Assembly (NCBI RefSeq): GCF_001295265.1
Contig: NZ_LJOD01000005.1
Coordinates: 62,001-126,000 of the forward strand
Direction of reading: 5' to 3'
DNA: 64,000 nt
DNA from: Chryseobacterium indologenes
GTDB taxonomy: Bacteria; Bacteroidota; Bacteroidia; Flavobacteriales; Weeksellaceae
Shown here: positions 17,468-26,467 of the stretch, piece by piece
Layout of the letters: each line of letters opens with the position of its first letter
Position numbering within the stretch: position 1 is the stretch's first letter
Notes under the pieces: model-generated
What the model was told of the DNA's origin: nothing
The model's database searches: none
The model's input: only the letters and a program-made list of their open reading frames with translations
Position numbers and translations under genes: made by a program

Positions 17468-18436
17468 ATGTCAAGAATTCTTACCGGCATTCAAGCCACC
17501 GGAACTCCCCATCTTGGAAATCTTCTTGGGGCGATCATTCCTGCTATTGAACTTTCCAAGCAGGAAGGAAATGAATCATTTTTATTTATTGCGAATCTTC
17601 ACACCCTTACCCAGATTAAGGATGCGCAGACGTTAAGACAAAATACCTACGAGATTGCTGCGGCTTGGCTTGCTTGTGGACTAGATACCGAAAAAACATT
17701 TTTTTACAGACAGAGTGATATCCCTGAAACCTGTGAACTATCTTGGCATTTATCATGTTTTTTCCCTTATCAAAGATTAACACTGGCTCATTCATTTAAA
17801 GATAAGGCAGATCGGCTTCAGGATGTAAATGCAGGACTGTTTACGTATCCTATTCTTATGGCCGCTGATATTTTACTGTATGATGCAGAGATCGTTCCTG
17901 TAGGAAAAGATCAGCTTCAGCATCTGGAATTTGCCAGAGATGTGGCCTCGAGGTTTAACAACCAGATGGGAGAAATCCTTGTCCTTCCTCAGTCTGAACT
18001 TCAGGAAGATACCAAATATGTTCCGGGAACAGACGGAAACAAAATGTCGAAATCCAGAGGAAATATCATCAATATCTTCCTTCCTGAAAAAGAACTGAAA
18101 AAGCAGGTCATGAGCATTGAAACGGACTCTAAATCTTTAGAAGATCCTAAAGACCCTGAAACGGATAAAGTATTTGCCATCTATGAACTGATCGCATCTC
18201 CTGAGCAGACCGAAGAGCTGAGAGCAAAATATCTTGCCGGAAACTTTGGATACGGACACGCTAAAAAGGAATTGCTGGATCTCATCCTGGTTCGCTTTGC
18301 CAAAGAAAGAGAAACTTTTGCTTATTATATGAACAATCTTGACGAGCTGGAAACAAAACTCCAGCAGGGTGCTGAAAAAACCAGACCTATCGCGATGGAA
18401 ACTCTTAAAAGAGTAAGAACAAGTTTAGGATTTTAG
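17468..18436 (+). CDS. trpS: Tryptophanyl-tRNA synthetase
   Basis: Charges tRNA-Trp. A class I synthetase of 322 residues, the normal bacterial length. The HIGH-type motif is TPHLGNLLGA at about 13-22. The tryptophan-pocket region includes DILLYDAEIVPVGKDQLQHLE. The KMSKS loop is NKMSKSRGN near residue 196. It stands alone, with its own promoter and a strong terminator. Confidence 0.97.
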   Translation: MSRILTGIQATGTPHLGNLLGAIIPAIELSKQEGNESFLFIANLHTLTQIKDAQTLRQNTYEIAAAWLACGLDTEKTFFYRQSDIPETCELSWHLSCFFPYQRLTLAHSFKDKADRLQDVNAGLFTYPILMAADILLYDAEIVPVGKDQLQHLEFARDVASRFNNQMGEILVLPQSELQEDTKYVPGTDGNKMSKSRGNIINIFLPEKELKKQVMSIETDSKSLEDPKDPETDKVFAIYELIASPEQTEELRAKYLAGNFGYGHAKKELLDLILVRFAKERETFAYYMNNLDELETKLQQGAEKTRPIAMETLKRVRTSLGF

Positions 18437-18454
18437 TCCCGGACATTACATATA

Positions 18455-18492
18455 AAACAGGCTGCATCAGTTTTGATACAGCCTGTTTCATT
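18455..18492. terminator. Terminator between trpS and the histidine kinase gene
   Basis: AAACAGGCTG and CAGCCTGTTT form a 10-bp stem around a loop that extends the pairing after one mismatch. A short T-rich run follows. It lies between two convergent genes and may serve both. Confidence 0.75.
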
Positions 18493-18512
18493 TTATGGAT
18501 CAGCCTCCAGCC

Positions 18513-19796
18513 TTAGCCCTTATTTTTAATCAGGATAAAGCTGTGCATCCCGTCTTCATACCGGTACATAATCTCCCAGCCCGGATATTGTCTGATGATC
18601 GTCCTGATAATAGACAGCCCAAGCCCTGTAGAGCTGTGATCTGCCCCCTGCTTATAAAAACGGGTAAAAATTCTTGAAGAATCCAGAGGCTCAGAAGCAC
18701 CGCTATTTCGGAAGATCAGCCTGCTGTCTTCTATGATAATATTTATCACTCCATTCTGATTATTATATTTTACAGCATTTTTAAGCAGATTCGAAAGCAG
18801 AATATCAGCAAGATCAGGGTTAAAATCAGCAATAAAATCCCCTTTCTCTTCCAGATCTACCTTAATTTTTTTAAACCCAATAAAATCTTCATAACTGTTT
18901 ATCAGATCAGAAATTTTTTCATTGAAATTCAGTTTTAAGGTTTGGTTAAACTGGCTGTTTTCAATTTTAGAAAGCATCAGAAGAGACTTATTCAGGCCTA
19001 CCATTCTCCGAAGATCCCCTTTTACTTCGGTAAGCAGATGAAGACTGTTTTTGTCGAGATTTTCATTCCGGACTGCCAGATCAATTTTATTGATTACAAT
19101 AGCTAAAGGGGTCTGAAGCTCATGTGATGCATTTTCAATGAATTGTTTCTGCTGCTGAAAAACCAGCTCATTCCGCTCAATCATTTCATTAATTTCAACA
19201 TTCAGCTCTTCAAATTCCGTTATTGAATAATCCTGAGGTTTCTCAACAGAAGATATCCCGAACTGATATTTCTTAAGCTTATCCAGAATGGCATAAAAAG
19301 GACGCATTGCTTTATTGAGAAGGTATCCGTTAACGGCCACAATGCTGATGACAAGCAGAATATACAGTACAATTAAAGCCGTTGTAAGATCATACACCAG
19401 CTCGTCCTGTTCTACAGTAGATGTCCGGATTTCCAAGCGCTGGCGTTTTCCGAACTGATCGATAAAATCTGTTTCAAGAAGCCTGTAAGGCTGGTCCTTG
19501 TCATCATACTCCATGTAAAACATCTTATTGTACAGCCTGTTCTTCTCCTTATATTCCGATTCTGAAATAGGTTTGATCTTAAATTCATTAAATCCGAAAT
19601 CTTTGCTGTCCAGCAGCTTAGGATCGTGATAAACAGCCTTGATGATCTGTATTTTCCGGTCTTTAAGGCCATCATCCACATTATCATAGACTTCATCCAG
19701 GATATAGGCATAGAAAAGCCCTGCCCACACTGCAATAATCAGCAGAAGGATAACGATCAGGTATTTTATGGTGTAATATTTTAATGAAACTTTCAT
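18513..19796 (-). CDS. Sensor histidine kinase
   Basis: 427 residues. Membrane helices at about 12-32 and 137-160 enclose a 100-residue periplasmic sensor region. The HisKA helix carries the phospho-acceptor H225 in NASHELQTP. The ATPase domain shows NLLKNAVKYNN (N box) and TGLGLSII (G box). It overlaps the upstream response regulator by one base (TGATG), so the two are translated together. PepSY-like secreted proteins encoded just upstream are plausible partners or targets. The signal sensed is unknown. Confidence 0.93.
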   Translation of the reverse strand: MKVSLKYYTIKYLIVILLLIIAVWAGLFYAYILDEVYDNVDDGLKDRKIQIIKAVYHDPKLLDSKDFGFNEFKIKPISESEYKEKNRLYNKMFYMEYDDKDQPYRLLETDFIDQFGKRQRLEIRTSTVEQDELVYDLTTALIVLYILLVISIVAVNGYLLNKAMRPFYAILDKLKKYQFGISSVEKPQDYSITEFEELNVEINEMIERNELVFQQQKQFIENASHELQTPLAIVINKIDLAVRNENLDKNSLHLLTEVKGDLRRMVGLNKSLLMLSKIENSQFNQTLKLNFNEKISDLINSYEDFIGFKKIKVDLEEKGDFIADFNPDLADILLSNLLKNAVKYNNQNGVINIIIEDSRLIFRNSGASEPLDSSRIFTRFYKQGADHSSTGLGLSIIRTIIRQYPGWEIMYRYEDGMHSFILIKNKG

Positions 19797-20467
19797 CAGA
19801 CGAATTTATATCCTATTCCGTAAACAGCCTGGAAATCGGCTTCTGCATTGAGTGTTTTTAATTTTTTGCGGAGATTTTTAATCTGAGAATAAATAAAATC
19901 CAGGCTGTCGGCCTGATCAATATAATCTCCCCAGATCGCTTCAGCCAGAGTAGTTTTCTGAAGCGTTTTTTCCGGCTGAATCACAAAATAATACAGCAGG
20001 TCATACTCTTTCCTGTTCAGGGCCAGCTCCTCACCGCTCACTTTTACAATTCTGTTTTCCGGATCAATACTAATATTCTTATATACAATTGTATTTTCTC
20101 CATCCTGATTTTTTCTTCGGATTACAGACCGGATTCTTGCCATCAACTCTGCAAGATGGAAAGGTTTAGCCAGGTAATCATCTGCCCCTATTTCAAGCCC
20201 GGCCACTTTATCATCTACAGAATCTTTAGCTGATAAAATGATCACAGGATCTTTCTTATGCATTTTTTTAATCTCCTTCAGCAGTTCAATACCATTTCCG
20301 TCCGGGAGCATAATATCCAGAAGAATACAGTCATATTCATAGGAAATGATTTTTTCAAGCCCTGAATTGTAGTCCCCGGCATACTCCACAATAAAATGTT
20401 CGGCTTCCAAAAAGCTTTGTACTGTCTCCCTCAGTTCCGGCTCGTCTTCAATAATTAAAATCTTCAT
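19796..20467 (-). CDS. OmpR/PhoB-family response regulator
   Basis: 223 residues from the ATG at 20467 (MKILIIEDEP); an open frame extends 12 codons upstream but lacks receiver-domain character. The receiver has acidic D8/E9-type residues and the phospho-acceptor D51 in ILLDIMLPDG. The conserved Lys is in YLAKPFHLAEL near 103. The C-terminal winged helix begins around residue 125 (LNRKEYDLLYYF). It forms an operon with the histidine kinase encoded downstream. Confidence 0.94.
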   Translation of the reverse strand: MKILIIEDEPELRETVQSFLEAEHFIVEYAGDYNSGLEKIISYEYDCILLDIMLPDGNGIELLKEIKKMHKKDPVIILSAKDSVDDKVAGLEIGADDYLAKPFHLAELMARIRSVIRRKNQDGENTIVYKNISIDPENRIVKVSGEELALNRKEYDLLYYFVIQPEKTLQKTTLAEAIWGDYIDQADSLDFIYSQIKNLRKKLKTLNAEADFQAVYGIGYKFV

Positions 20468-20569
20468 ACTTCGGTAATTTATCTGCAGCCAACAGCAGTT
20501 CATTATTAAACTCTATCAAATATATAAAATTATAACCTCCCGGTACGGAGGCTATAATTGATCTTTCAT

Positions 20570-20815
20570 TTAAAAACAGGTTTTTATGTGTCGCCCGTCT
20601 GCATCAAAAGTGAGGCAGATACCGTTCATCAGGCTTATTTTATAAGCATTGAATTTTTTCTCAACAGAATCTACAATGCTGCATGGATAATGCTTTGTTA
20701 AAAAAGACAAAATCATTTTTCTTATTCTTCCGGAAGAAGTGCTTTCTCCGCTTCCGCTGATTATATTCCAGTTTACCATAATATTCAGATTTAAAGTGTT
20801 CGTGGGTATCTTCAT
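20570..20815 (-). CDS. Small PepSY-like protein without signal peptide
   Basis: 81 residues from the ATG at 20815, one base after the stop of the larger PepSY-like gene. The second half (SFLTKHYPCSIVDSVEKKF then YKISLMNGICLTFDADG) matches one PepSY-like repeat (DUF2874 style). The first 25 residues are not a signal sequence, unlike the neighbour. It may be a detached domain working with the first protein or a decaying fragment of a longer gene. Start choice is uncertain, since in-frame ATGs also lie upstream within the neighbour. Confidence 0.55.
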   Translation of the reverse strand: MKIPTNTLNLNIMVNWNIISGSGESTSSGRIRKMILSFLTKHYPCSIVDSVEKKFNAYKISLMNGICLTFDADGRHIKTCF

Positions 20816-20816
20816 T

Positions 20817-21266
20817 TTAGTCATCAATTCTTCTGAAATTTCCATTTCTGTCGAATTCCAGATCCAGACCGTTGGAAAGCTCGGCTTTGTAAGACCATCT
20901 TTCCTTCTCAATTTTCACGATATAGGTATTCGGGAAATTTTTAGAAGCATAATTTCTGATGGAAACGGGGATAAATCCGTATGGCAGTTTCTGATGTTTT
21001 CCGTCTACCTCTTTCCAGTTTCCGCTGCTGTCAAATTCCACTTTCATGCCGTTAGCCAGATACACCTTGTATTCATCAACTCCGTAAATTGCTCTGTCTT
21101 CAATGGCTGAACCAACAGCAACTCCTTTGAAGTTGGAAGCAAGAAAATTCTTTGCCGTTTTAGGAAGCTGATTGGCGTTTATGGCTCTGTCCTGTGCAAA
21201 CGTAAAGCCGCCTACCATCATAAATATTAGCATGAATGCTCCGGTAATTTTTCTGAAATCTTTCAT
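20817..21266 (-). CDS. PepSY-like secreted protein
   Basis: 149 residues with a signal peptide (about 1-24, ending FAQ). Two PepSY-like repeats follow, each built as FL..NF..V......Y.V.L.NG..VEFD..G.W: the first at about 38-90 and the second at about 98-149. Such periplasmic proteins are often found beside two-component systems in Bacteroidota, and a response regulator and histidine kinase lie just downstream on the same strand. Role unknown. Confidence 0.8.
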   Translation of the reverse strand: MKDFRKITGAFMLIFMMVGGFTFAQDRAINANQLPKTAKNFLASNFKGVAVGSAIEDRAIYGVDEYKVYLANGMKVEFDSSGNWKEVDGKHQKLPYGFIPVSIRNYASKNFPNTYIVKIEKERWSYKAELSNGLDLEFDRNGNFRRIDD

Positions 21267-21668
21267 AATTCTATATTTTTTTTGTTGTTATTCTGAAGCA
21301 AAGTTCAGAATCAATTTAGGAAAGAATTAGGAAACGAAGAATAAAGATATTGGTTATGATTAATACATTTCTTTCACGCAAAGCTGATGATTGACATTGT
21401 TGATTTCAGGAAACACGAATGAGAATCAACTCTGTTGATTCGATGAAGCGGGCAAATTAACCGGTTAAAAATTACTGATCCATGAGGGAATCGTTGGCTC
21501 GCAGACGGTCAGACAGTACAGATCTTTTACTTACGGCATATGCGTATTCTGCTTTATGGCTTTATAGTTTTCGGAACCTATACCATTTATTTTTAGCGCG
21601 GACCTCTGCTGATCTTTAAGAATATTTTATCCTCCATTGAACAGCAGATGCTTTCATATTAAAACTTA
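21267..21668. other. Intergenic region without a recognised gene
   Basis: About 400 bases between a PepSY-like gene and a HAD gene. All frames are broken by stops. I see no tRNA, repeat copy or riboswitch pattern. The upstream control of the PepSY-like gene should be in the first 100 bases, but no TAnnTTTG box is clear. Confidence 0.4.
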
Positions 21669-22364
21669 TTACAGATATTCTTTAATCTGTTGAAGATGGG
21701 TAATGGCTTTCAATCCATCCTTCCGTTTATCTTCCTTATAAACATCAAAGAAGATGACTTCCATGCCAAAATCTGTTGCTCCCATAGCATCGGCAATCCA
21801 GTCATCACCAATCAGGATGCTCTCTTCTTTCTTTGCTTCAGAAAGGCCCAAAGAATATTCAAAAATCCTGGGATCAGGTTTTCTTACACCTATTGCGTCT
21901 GCACTGGTAATCGTCTTGAAGTAAGGCGCAATTCCGGATAGAGTACACTTTCTTTCCGTTACTTCCTGAAAACCGTTGGAAATAATGTGGAGGGTGTAGT
22001 TTTTAGCTTTTAAATATTCCAAAACATCTTCAGCTCCTTCCACCAATTCATTATACCCTACGATATTGTCGAGAAAGTTTTCTTCAAAATAAAGGGCAAG
22101 TTCTTTATCCTCTACTCCAAAATGCTGAAAAGTATCATAAAAGCGGTGTTCTCTCAGATATTCTTTACCAATAATTCCGTCTCTGATCTTTTCCCAGAGA
22201 TCTTCATTGATGTCATGGTATACAGAATGAAACTCTTCAAAATCAATATTATATTTTGAAGTAATTTCCTGTTTTTCAAAAAGCTCTTTAATGGTCAGAT
22301 AAGCATTTCTGCGGTGATCCCAAAGTGTATTGTCGAGATCAAAAAAAACGTGCTGCATTTTCAT
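21669..22364 (-). CDS. HAD hydrolase, YjjG-type nucleotidase
   Basis: About 231 residues. HAD motif I is FFDLDNTLWDH at the N-terminus, with the two catalytic aspartates. Motif II is HIISNGFQE (threonine/serine position). The motif III/IV region has KPDPRIFEYSL and LIGDDWIADAMGA. The pattern and length fit the YjjG group, which dephosphorylates non-canonical pyrimidine nucleotides. The start is one of three clustered ATGs (22373, 22364, 22358); the middle one is given. Lies 20 bases after the small 44-codon ORF. Confidence 0.88.
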   Translation of the reverse strand: MKMQHVFFDLDNTLWDHRRNAYLTIKELFEKQEITSKYNIDFEEFHSVYHDINEDLWEKIRDGIIGKEYLREHRFYDTFQHFGVEDKELALYFEENFLDNIVGYNELVEGAEDVLEYLKAKNYTLHIISNGFQEVTERKCTLSGIAPYFKTITSADAIGVRKPDPRIFEYSLGLSEAKKEESILIGDDWIADAMGATDFGMEVIFFDVYKEDKRKDGLKAITHLQQIKEYL

Positions 22365-22384
22365 ACAGCACAAAGTTAGTCATT

Positions 22385-22519
22385 TTAATTTTTCAAAATA
22401 GGATAACTTTTGCTCTTGCTTTTTACAATGTCAATGCTTTTGGAAAAACTGAGCAAAAAATCAATTGTTTGTTTCTTAGGTTTCAAAGTTTTCACTTTTA
22501 AGGAATCATTTTTTTTCAT
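22385..22519 (-). CDS. Small basic protein downstream of the ECF sigma gene
   Basis: A 44-codon frame from ATG at 22519 to TAA at 22385, beginning MKKNDSLKVKTLKPKKQ, then IDFLLSFSKSIDIVKSKSK. It is very lysine-rich with one amphipathic stretch (IDFLLSFSKSIDIV) and no signal peptide or cysteine. It begins 48 bases after the sigma factor stop on the same strand and ends 20 bases before the HAD gene, filling the gap between them. Composition and position favour a real gene, and I have a weak recollection of similar short proteins in Chryseobacterium. Possible roles include a sigma-factor partner; nothing in the sequence proves this. Confidence 0.5.
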   Translation of the reverse strand: MKKNDSLKVKTLKPKKQTIDFLLSFSKSIDIVKSKSKSYPILKN

Positions 22520-22567
22520 AGGCGAAGAATGTTTTCCTTTAAACGTGAAATTTTTAAAAATATTATC

Positions 22568-23158
22568 CTATCGTGTCAATACAATATTATTTTCATCCAT
22601 GATTTTTCTCAGGTTAATCAGTGCATACCGCACTCTGCCCAGGGTGGTATTGATACTCATATTGGTATGATCAGCGATTTCTTTGAAGCTTAATCCGTCA
22701 AAAAATCTTAATTTAATGACTTCCTGCTGATTCTGCGGCAGAAACTGAAGCATCTTCAGCAAATCTTCCTGAATCTGGAGGGTAACCAAATGATCTTCAA
22801 TATTTTCTGAAGGTTCTCTGATCAGATCAAAAATAGAATACTCATCCGTTTCAAAAGTAGTTTCTGAAACTTTGACGTTTTTTGCTTTCACTCTGAAATG
22901 ATCAATAATAAGGTTGTGTGCGATCCGCTTTGCCCAAAGAATGAATTTTCCTTCTTCGTTATAGCGTCCTTCCTTCAACATCACGATAATCTTCATGAAT
23001 GTGTCCTGAAAGACATCATTGGCCAGATCTTCATCATTAATTTTGTAAAAAATGAATGTAAACAGTTCTCTCTGATGACGATGAATAAGGGTTGATAAGG
23101 CCTCCTCGTCTCCTTTCTGGTAAAGGGAAATTAGTAAGCTGTCCGATTTTGATTTCAT
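22568..23158 (-). CDS. ECF-type RNA polymerase sigma factor
   Basis: 196 residues from the ATG at 23158 (MKSKSDSLLI); the frame extends upstream, but the extra residues lack sigma character. Region 2 is seen as DVFQDTFMKI followed by GKFILWAKRIAHNLIIDHFR, and region 4 as LPQNQQEVIKLRFFDGLSFKEIADHTNMS. No anti-sigma factor gene with a membrane helix is adjacent, which is common in Bacteroidota stand-alone ECFs. A short basic ORF follows on the same strand. Confidence 0.93.
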   Translation of the reverse strand: MKSKSDSLLISLYQKGDEEALSTLIHRHQRELFTFIFYKINDEDLANDVFQDTFMKIIVMLKEGRYNEEGKFILWAKRIAHNLIIDHFRVKAKNVKVSETTFETDEYSIFDLIREPSENIEDHLVTLQIQEDLLKMLQFLPQNQQEVIKLRFFDGLSFKEIADHTNMSINTTLGRVRYALINLRKIMDENNIVLTR

Positions 23159-23355
23159 AACTCTTCTCAATAATAAAATATTTGCAGACCAGCAATTCTC
23201 CAGATATTTCATCTGGCACTAGCCGTAAATACAAAACAGTTTTTTAGAGTAAAGTAAAATCAATAGGCGGTACAATTATTATATGGTGTAAATATAATAA
23301 TTTTTTAATAACTGTTAACCTATTATTAAATTTTTACAAAAGAATTTAAAAAAAA

Positions 23356-23847
23356 TCATTTAAACATGTCGTGAATAAAGACAGTAGGGACATTTAATGT
23401 AAAATTAATATTTAGCCCTTTCATCTCTTTTCCGTTTAACCGGGTATCCCCGATCGGAAAAGCATATCCTCCGGTAAGGTCCAGCATCCCGAAAAGCGTA
23501 ACACCTACCTTCGGTGCAACGTATTTATTGGTTCCTTCTGCTCCTATCAGAAAATAATAAGAATGATAAAAGTCTACGTTTTTTTCGAAATTAAGAAGAA
23601 CATCAGCCTGAAGCTTCGGCATTATGGCAAATTTTGAATGCGTGGAGCCCATCATCGCAGATGCCCCCAGCCTGTAAATTACATCATCATTCTTCAGGAA
23701 AAGCAGTTTCCCGCCCACTTCTCCAAAACTCTGATTCTGATACGTATATCCTACGCTCACCATTTTATGCATGGTGTATTGCGCTTTAGCTGCTATGCTC
23801 AGGAAAAATAGTGAAAATAAGGTAACTGCCGCTCTAAAACTCATCAT
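23356..23847 (-). CDS. Secreted protein of unknown function, possible small outer-membrane barrel
   Basis: 163 residues with a signal peptide ending near KAQ (residue 22). The mature protein alternates polar and hydrophobic residues in short strands with glycine turns (MVSVGYTYQN, LLFLKNDDVIYRLGASAMMG, YYFLIGAEG), and the chain ends in an aromatic residue region. This pattern suggests a small beta barrel or barrel-like periplasmic protein. No family is recognised. Confidence 0.65.
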   Translation of the reverse strand: MMSFRAAVTLFSLFFLSIAAKAQYTMHKMVSVGYTYQNQSFGEVGGKLLFLKNDDVIYRLGASAMMGSTHSKFAIMPKLQADVLLNFEKNVDFYHSYYFLIGAEGTNKYVAPKVGVTLFGMLDLTGGYAFPIGDTRLNGKEMKGLNINFTLNVPTVFIHDMFK

Positions 23848-23874
23848 CTTTAATTTATTTTAAGGTGTAAAATT

Positions 23875-23907
23875 AAAAAAAACTGCCTTATCCGAAGATA
23901 AAGCAGC
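23875..23907 (-). terminator. Intrinsic terminator of metK
   Basis: On the minus strand CTGCTTTATC-TTCG-GATAAGGCAG forms a 10-bp stem capped by a stable TTCG tetraloop, followed by T8. It sits 27 bases after the metK stop. Confidence 0.92.
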
Positions 23908-23933
23908 CTATTTATTCTATACTGAAGAGAAAA

Positions 23934-25214
23934 TTAAATTCCGAAAGCGGCTTTAATCTCATCTACTTTGTCTAATTTTTCCCATGTAAAGAACTCAAGA
24001 TCTTTCAGGGTAATTTCATTTTTCTGGCCTTTGTTGAACGTTTTGTCCGCTACATAATGTTCTTTACCCATATGTCCGTAAGAAGCCGTTTCCTGATAGA
24101 TCGGGTTTCTTAATTTCAGGTGCTGCTCAATAGCATAAGGTCTTAAATCGAAAATAGAAGATACTTTTTTAGCAATCTCACCATCATGAAGATCTACTTT
24201 TGCAGTTCCATACGTGTTGATATATAAACCACAAGGTTCAGCTACACCAATCGCATAAGAAACCTGTACAAGAACTTCATCAGCAATGCCTGCTGCCACA
24301 AGGTTTTTAGCAATATGCCTTGTAGCGTACGCTGCGCTTCTATCTACTTTTGAAGGATCTTTTCCGGAGAACGCTCCACCACCGTGAGCTCCTTTTCCTC
24401 CGTACGTATCAACAATAATCTTTCTTCCTGTAAGACCTGTATCTCCATGAGGACCTCCGATTACAAATTTACCGGTAGGATTGATATGATATTTAATCCC
24501 GTCGTTGAATAAAGCTTTGATATCCTCCGGCTGCTGTGCCACCACTCTTGGAATAAGAATATTCTTGATGTCTTCACGAATTTTGTTCAGCATTTCTTCT
24601 TCTGTTCCGAAATCATCATGCTGGGTAGATACTACGATAGAATCAATTCTTACCGGCTTATGGTCATCAGAATATTCAATCGTTACCTGGCTTTTTGCAT
24701 CGGGTCTCAGATAAGCAATTTCTTTACCTTCTCTTCTTACCGCAGAAAGCTCTTTAAGAATGGTATGGGCAAGATCCAGTGCAAGAGGCATATAATTAGC
24801 CGTCTCATTGGTGGCATATCCGAACATCATTCCCTGATCGCCAGCTCCCTGTGCGTTAGCTTTTGCTTCGAAAGACTCATCATTTACGGCCCGGTCAACC
24901 CCCTGGTTGATATCCGGAGACTGTTCGTGAATGGCAGAAATTACCCCGCACGAATCTCCGTTAAACATATATTCTCCTTTGGTATACCCTATTCCGTTGA
25001 TCACATCTCTTGCAATGGTCTGTACATCAAGATAGGCATCAGATTTTACTTCTCCGGCTAAAACAACCTGTCCCGTAGTTACCAATGTTTCACAGGCCAC
25101 CTTAGAGTTTTTGTCATAAGCCAGAAAATGATCGATTAATGCATCGGAGATCTGATCGGCGATTTTATCCGGATGTCCTTCTGAAACTGATTCAGATGTA
25201 AATAAATAAGACAT
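23934..25214 (-). CDS. metK: S-adenosylmethionine synthetase
   Basis: Makes SAM from methionine and ATP. The 426 residues open with [19 protein letters not shown], the methionine/ATP-site segment. The family signatures are [12 protein letters not shown] near 122-133 and the P-loop-like [19 protein letters not shown] near 277-295. It is slightly longer than E. coli MetK, as in other Bacteroidota. It is preceded by a probable SAM-II riboswitch and a good promoter, and ended by a strong terminator, so it is a single-gene unit under SAM feedback. Confidence 0.97.
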   Translation of the reverse strand: MSYLFTSESVSEGHPDKIADQISDALIDHFLAYDKNSKVACETLVTTGQVVLAGEVKSDAYLDVQTIARDVINGIGYTKGEYMFNGDSCGVISAIHEQSPDINQGVDRAVNDESFEAKANAQGAGDQGMMFGYATNETANYMPLALDLAHTILKELSAVRREGKEIAYLRPDAKSQVTIEYSDDHKPVRIDSIVVSTQHDDFGTEEEMLNKIREDIKNILIPRVVAQQPEDIKALFNDGIKYHINPTGKFVIGGPHGDTGLTGRKIIVDTYGGKGAHGGGAFSGKDPSKVDRSAAYATRHIAKNLVAAGIADEVLVQVSYAIGVAEPCGLYINTYGTAKVDLHDGEIAKKVSSIFDLRPYAIEQHLKLRNPIYQETASYGHMGKEHYVADKTFNKGQKNEITLKDLEFFTWEKLDKVDEIKAAFGI

Positions 25215-25282
25215 ATTATTCTTTGTTTTTTTAGATTAAAAATAGAGGAAGAAAATTAAGAATAAATTGCCCGGAAAAAGAA

Positions 25283-25337
25283 ATACTGTTTTAGCATTTT
25301 TTTATAGAGGTTGCAATCAGGTCAAATTTTTCCTCGT
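25283..25337 (-). ncRNA. Probable SAM-II riboswitch in the metK leader
   Basis: Read on the minus strand, a short P1 stem GAGG (25335-25332) / CCTC (25310-25307) encloses a loop ATTTGACCTGATTGCAA. A-rich sequence and GCTAAAACAG follow. Loop and tail match the SAM-II pattern as I recall it (AUUUAACC, AUUGCAA, GCUAAAA). CTG (25320-25318) can pair with CAG (25288-25286) to close the H-type pseudoknot. Position between a strong promoter and metK supports the call. P1 is only 4 bp and I cannot run a covariance model. Confidence 0.75.
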
Positions 25338-25350
25338 TCATAAACGTCTG

Positions 25351-25383
25351 CAAATTTAAGTACTATTTTCTTAATACTCAAAA
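25351..25383 (-). promoter_or_regulatory. Promoter of metK
   Basis: On the minus strand TTTTG (25383-25379), 20 bases, then TAAATTTG (25358-25351): a very good consensus match. Transcription would start just ahead of the riboswitch. Confidence 0.7.
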
Positions 25384-25446
25384 ATTTTGTTTACTAATTA
25401 TATTTTTCTTGAAATTACTGACTTATATCATTTTAAGTCTCAGCCA

Positions 25447-26397
25447 CTATTGCGGCTTGATGCTCACAAATTCCTTAGGGCTTTCATGATAATTCAACTT
25501 TAGCTCCAGTGAATTTTTAATGGAGTGTGAGAGTTCATCAATGATTTTCTGCTTGAAAGTAGGCTTATAATAAATAATACTGATTTCTCTATATGGGAAT
25601 GGCTTTTTGAATCGGAAAACATTTTTCTTCTGTTCTTCAGAGAGCTGGCTCAATGCCAATTCAGGCAGGATGCTGATTCCGCCTACCTTGTCTACCATAT
25701 GAACAAGAGTCTGGATGTTGGAAGCCAGGAAATCTAAATTCTTCGGCTTCAATGTATTTTCTTTCAGATGGCAGATATTTTCAAACTGGTTTCTCAGGCA
25801 GTTTCCTTCTTCCAGAAGCCATACTTTTTCTACATTCAGTTCTTCAGGAATAATGTAAGAATTCTTCTTATTAGCTTCTGTATTAGAGCTGTAGATCATC
25901 AGTTCCTCATTGAACAGGAAGTCCTGATAAAACTCATCAGCCGTATCATAAGGAGTCGAGATAATTCCCGCATCCAGTTCTCCGGCTTTAAGAGCTTTAA
26001 TAATATTGTCCGTAGTCATTTCTTTTACATTCATCTGAATTTTCGGATTCTGTTCCAGAAACTTGAAGATTTCAGTTGGGAGAATGAATGAAGAAACAGT
26101 TGGAATTATTCCTAAATTGATGGTTCCTCCCAGAATATTATTTAAAAGATTAGCCTTATTTTTCAGTTCATTGACAGATTCTATTATTACCTTTGCCTGA
26201 TCAATGATCTGAAGCCCTACGTCAGTGGTACGAATCGGGTGGGTGGTCCTGTCGAAAACTTTCACATCCAGTTCATCCTCAAACTTTTGTATCATTGCAC
26301 TTAGTGTAGGCTGCGTAATAAAGCAAGCCTGGGCTGCTTTACCAAAATGTTTATACTTATCTACTGCGATAAGATACTCCAATTGCTGAATGTTCAT
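25447..26397 (-). CDS. oxyR: Hydrogen-peroxide-sensing LysR regulator OxyR
   Basis: 316 residues. The N-terminal helix-turn-helix (HFGKAAQACFITQPTLSAMIQKFE) is typical of LysR proteins. The redox pair is C200 and C209 in GNCLRNQFENIC, with the same nine-residue spacing as the peroxide-sensing C199/C208 of E. coli OxyR, so it should sense H2O2 by disulfide formation. It diverges from the catalase gene katA, its likely target, across 132 bases. Confidence 0.94.
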   Translation of the reverse strand: MNIQQLEYLIAVDKYKHFGKAAQACFITQPTLSAMIQKFEDELDVKVFDRTTHPIRTTDVGLQIIDQAKVIIESVNELKNKANLLNNILGGTINLGIIPTVSSFILPTEIFKFLEQNPKIQMNVKEMTTDNIIKALKAGELDAGIISTPYDTADEFYQDFLFNEELMIYSSNTEANKKNSYIIPEELNVEKVWLLEEGNCLRNQFENICHLKENTLKPKNLDFLASNIQTLVHMVDKVGGISILPELALSQLSEEQKKNVFRFKKPFPYREISIIYYKPTFKQKIIDELSHSIKNSLELKLNYHESPKEFVSIKPQ

Positions 26398-26417
26398 CTG
26401 ATTAATATTATCTATTA

Positions 26418-26451
26418 CAAAGATATGATGTTTTTGCTATCAGCAATCAAA
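26418..26451 (-). promoter_or_regulatory. Promoter of oxyR
   Basis: On the minus strand TTTG (26451-26448), 22 bases and TATCTTTG (26425-26418). It overlaps the katA -33 region, so one bound regulator could affect both genes. Confidence 0.6.
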
Positions 26452-26467
26452 AATTCAAGTAAATTTG
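26433..26467 (+). promoter_or_regulatory. Promoter of katA
   Basis: TTTG (26433-26436), 23 bases and TAAATTTG (26460-26467), 62 bases before the katA ATG. Confidence 0.6.

Noticed and set aside
21267..21668. Possible small RNA or tRNA in the 400-base gap
   Set aside because: No cloverleaf, terminator pair or promoter box could be recognised.
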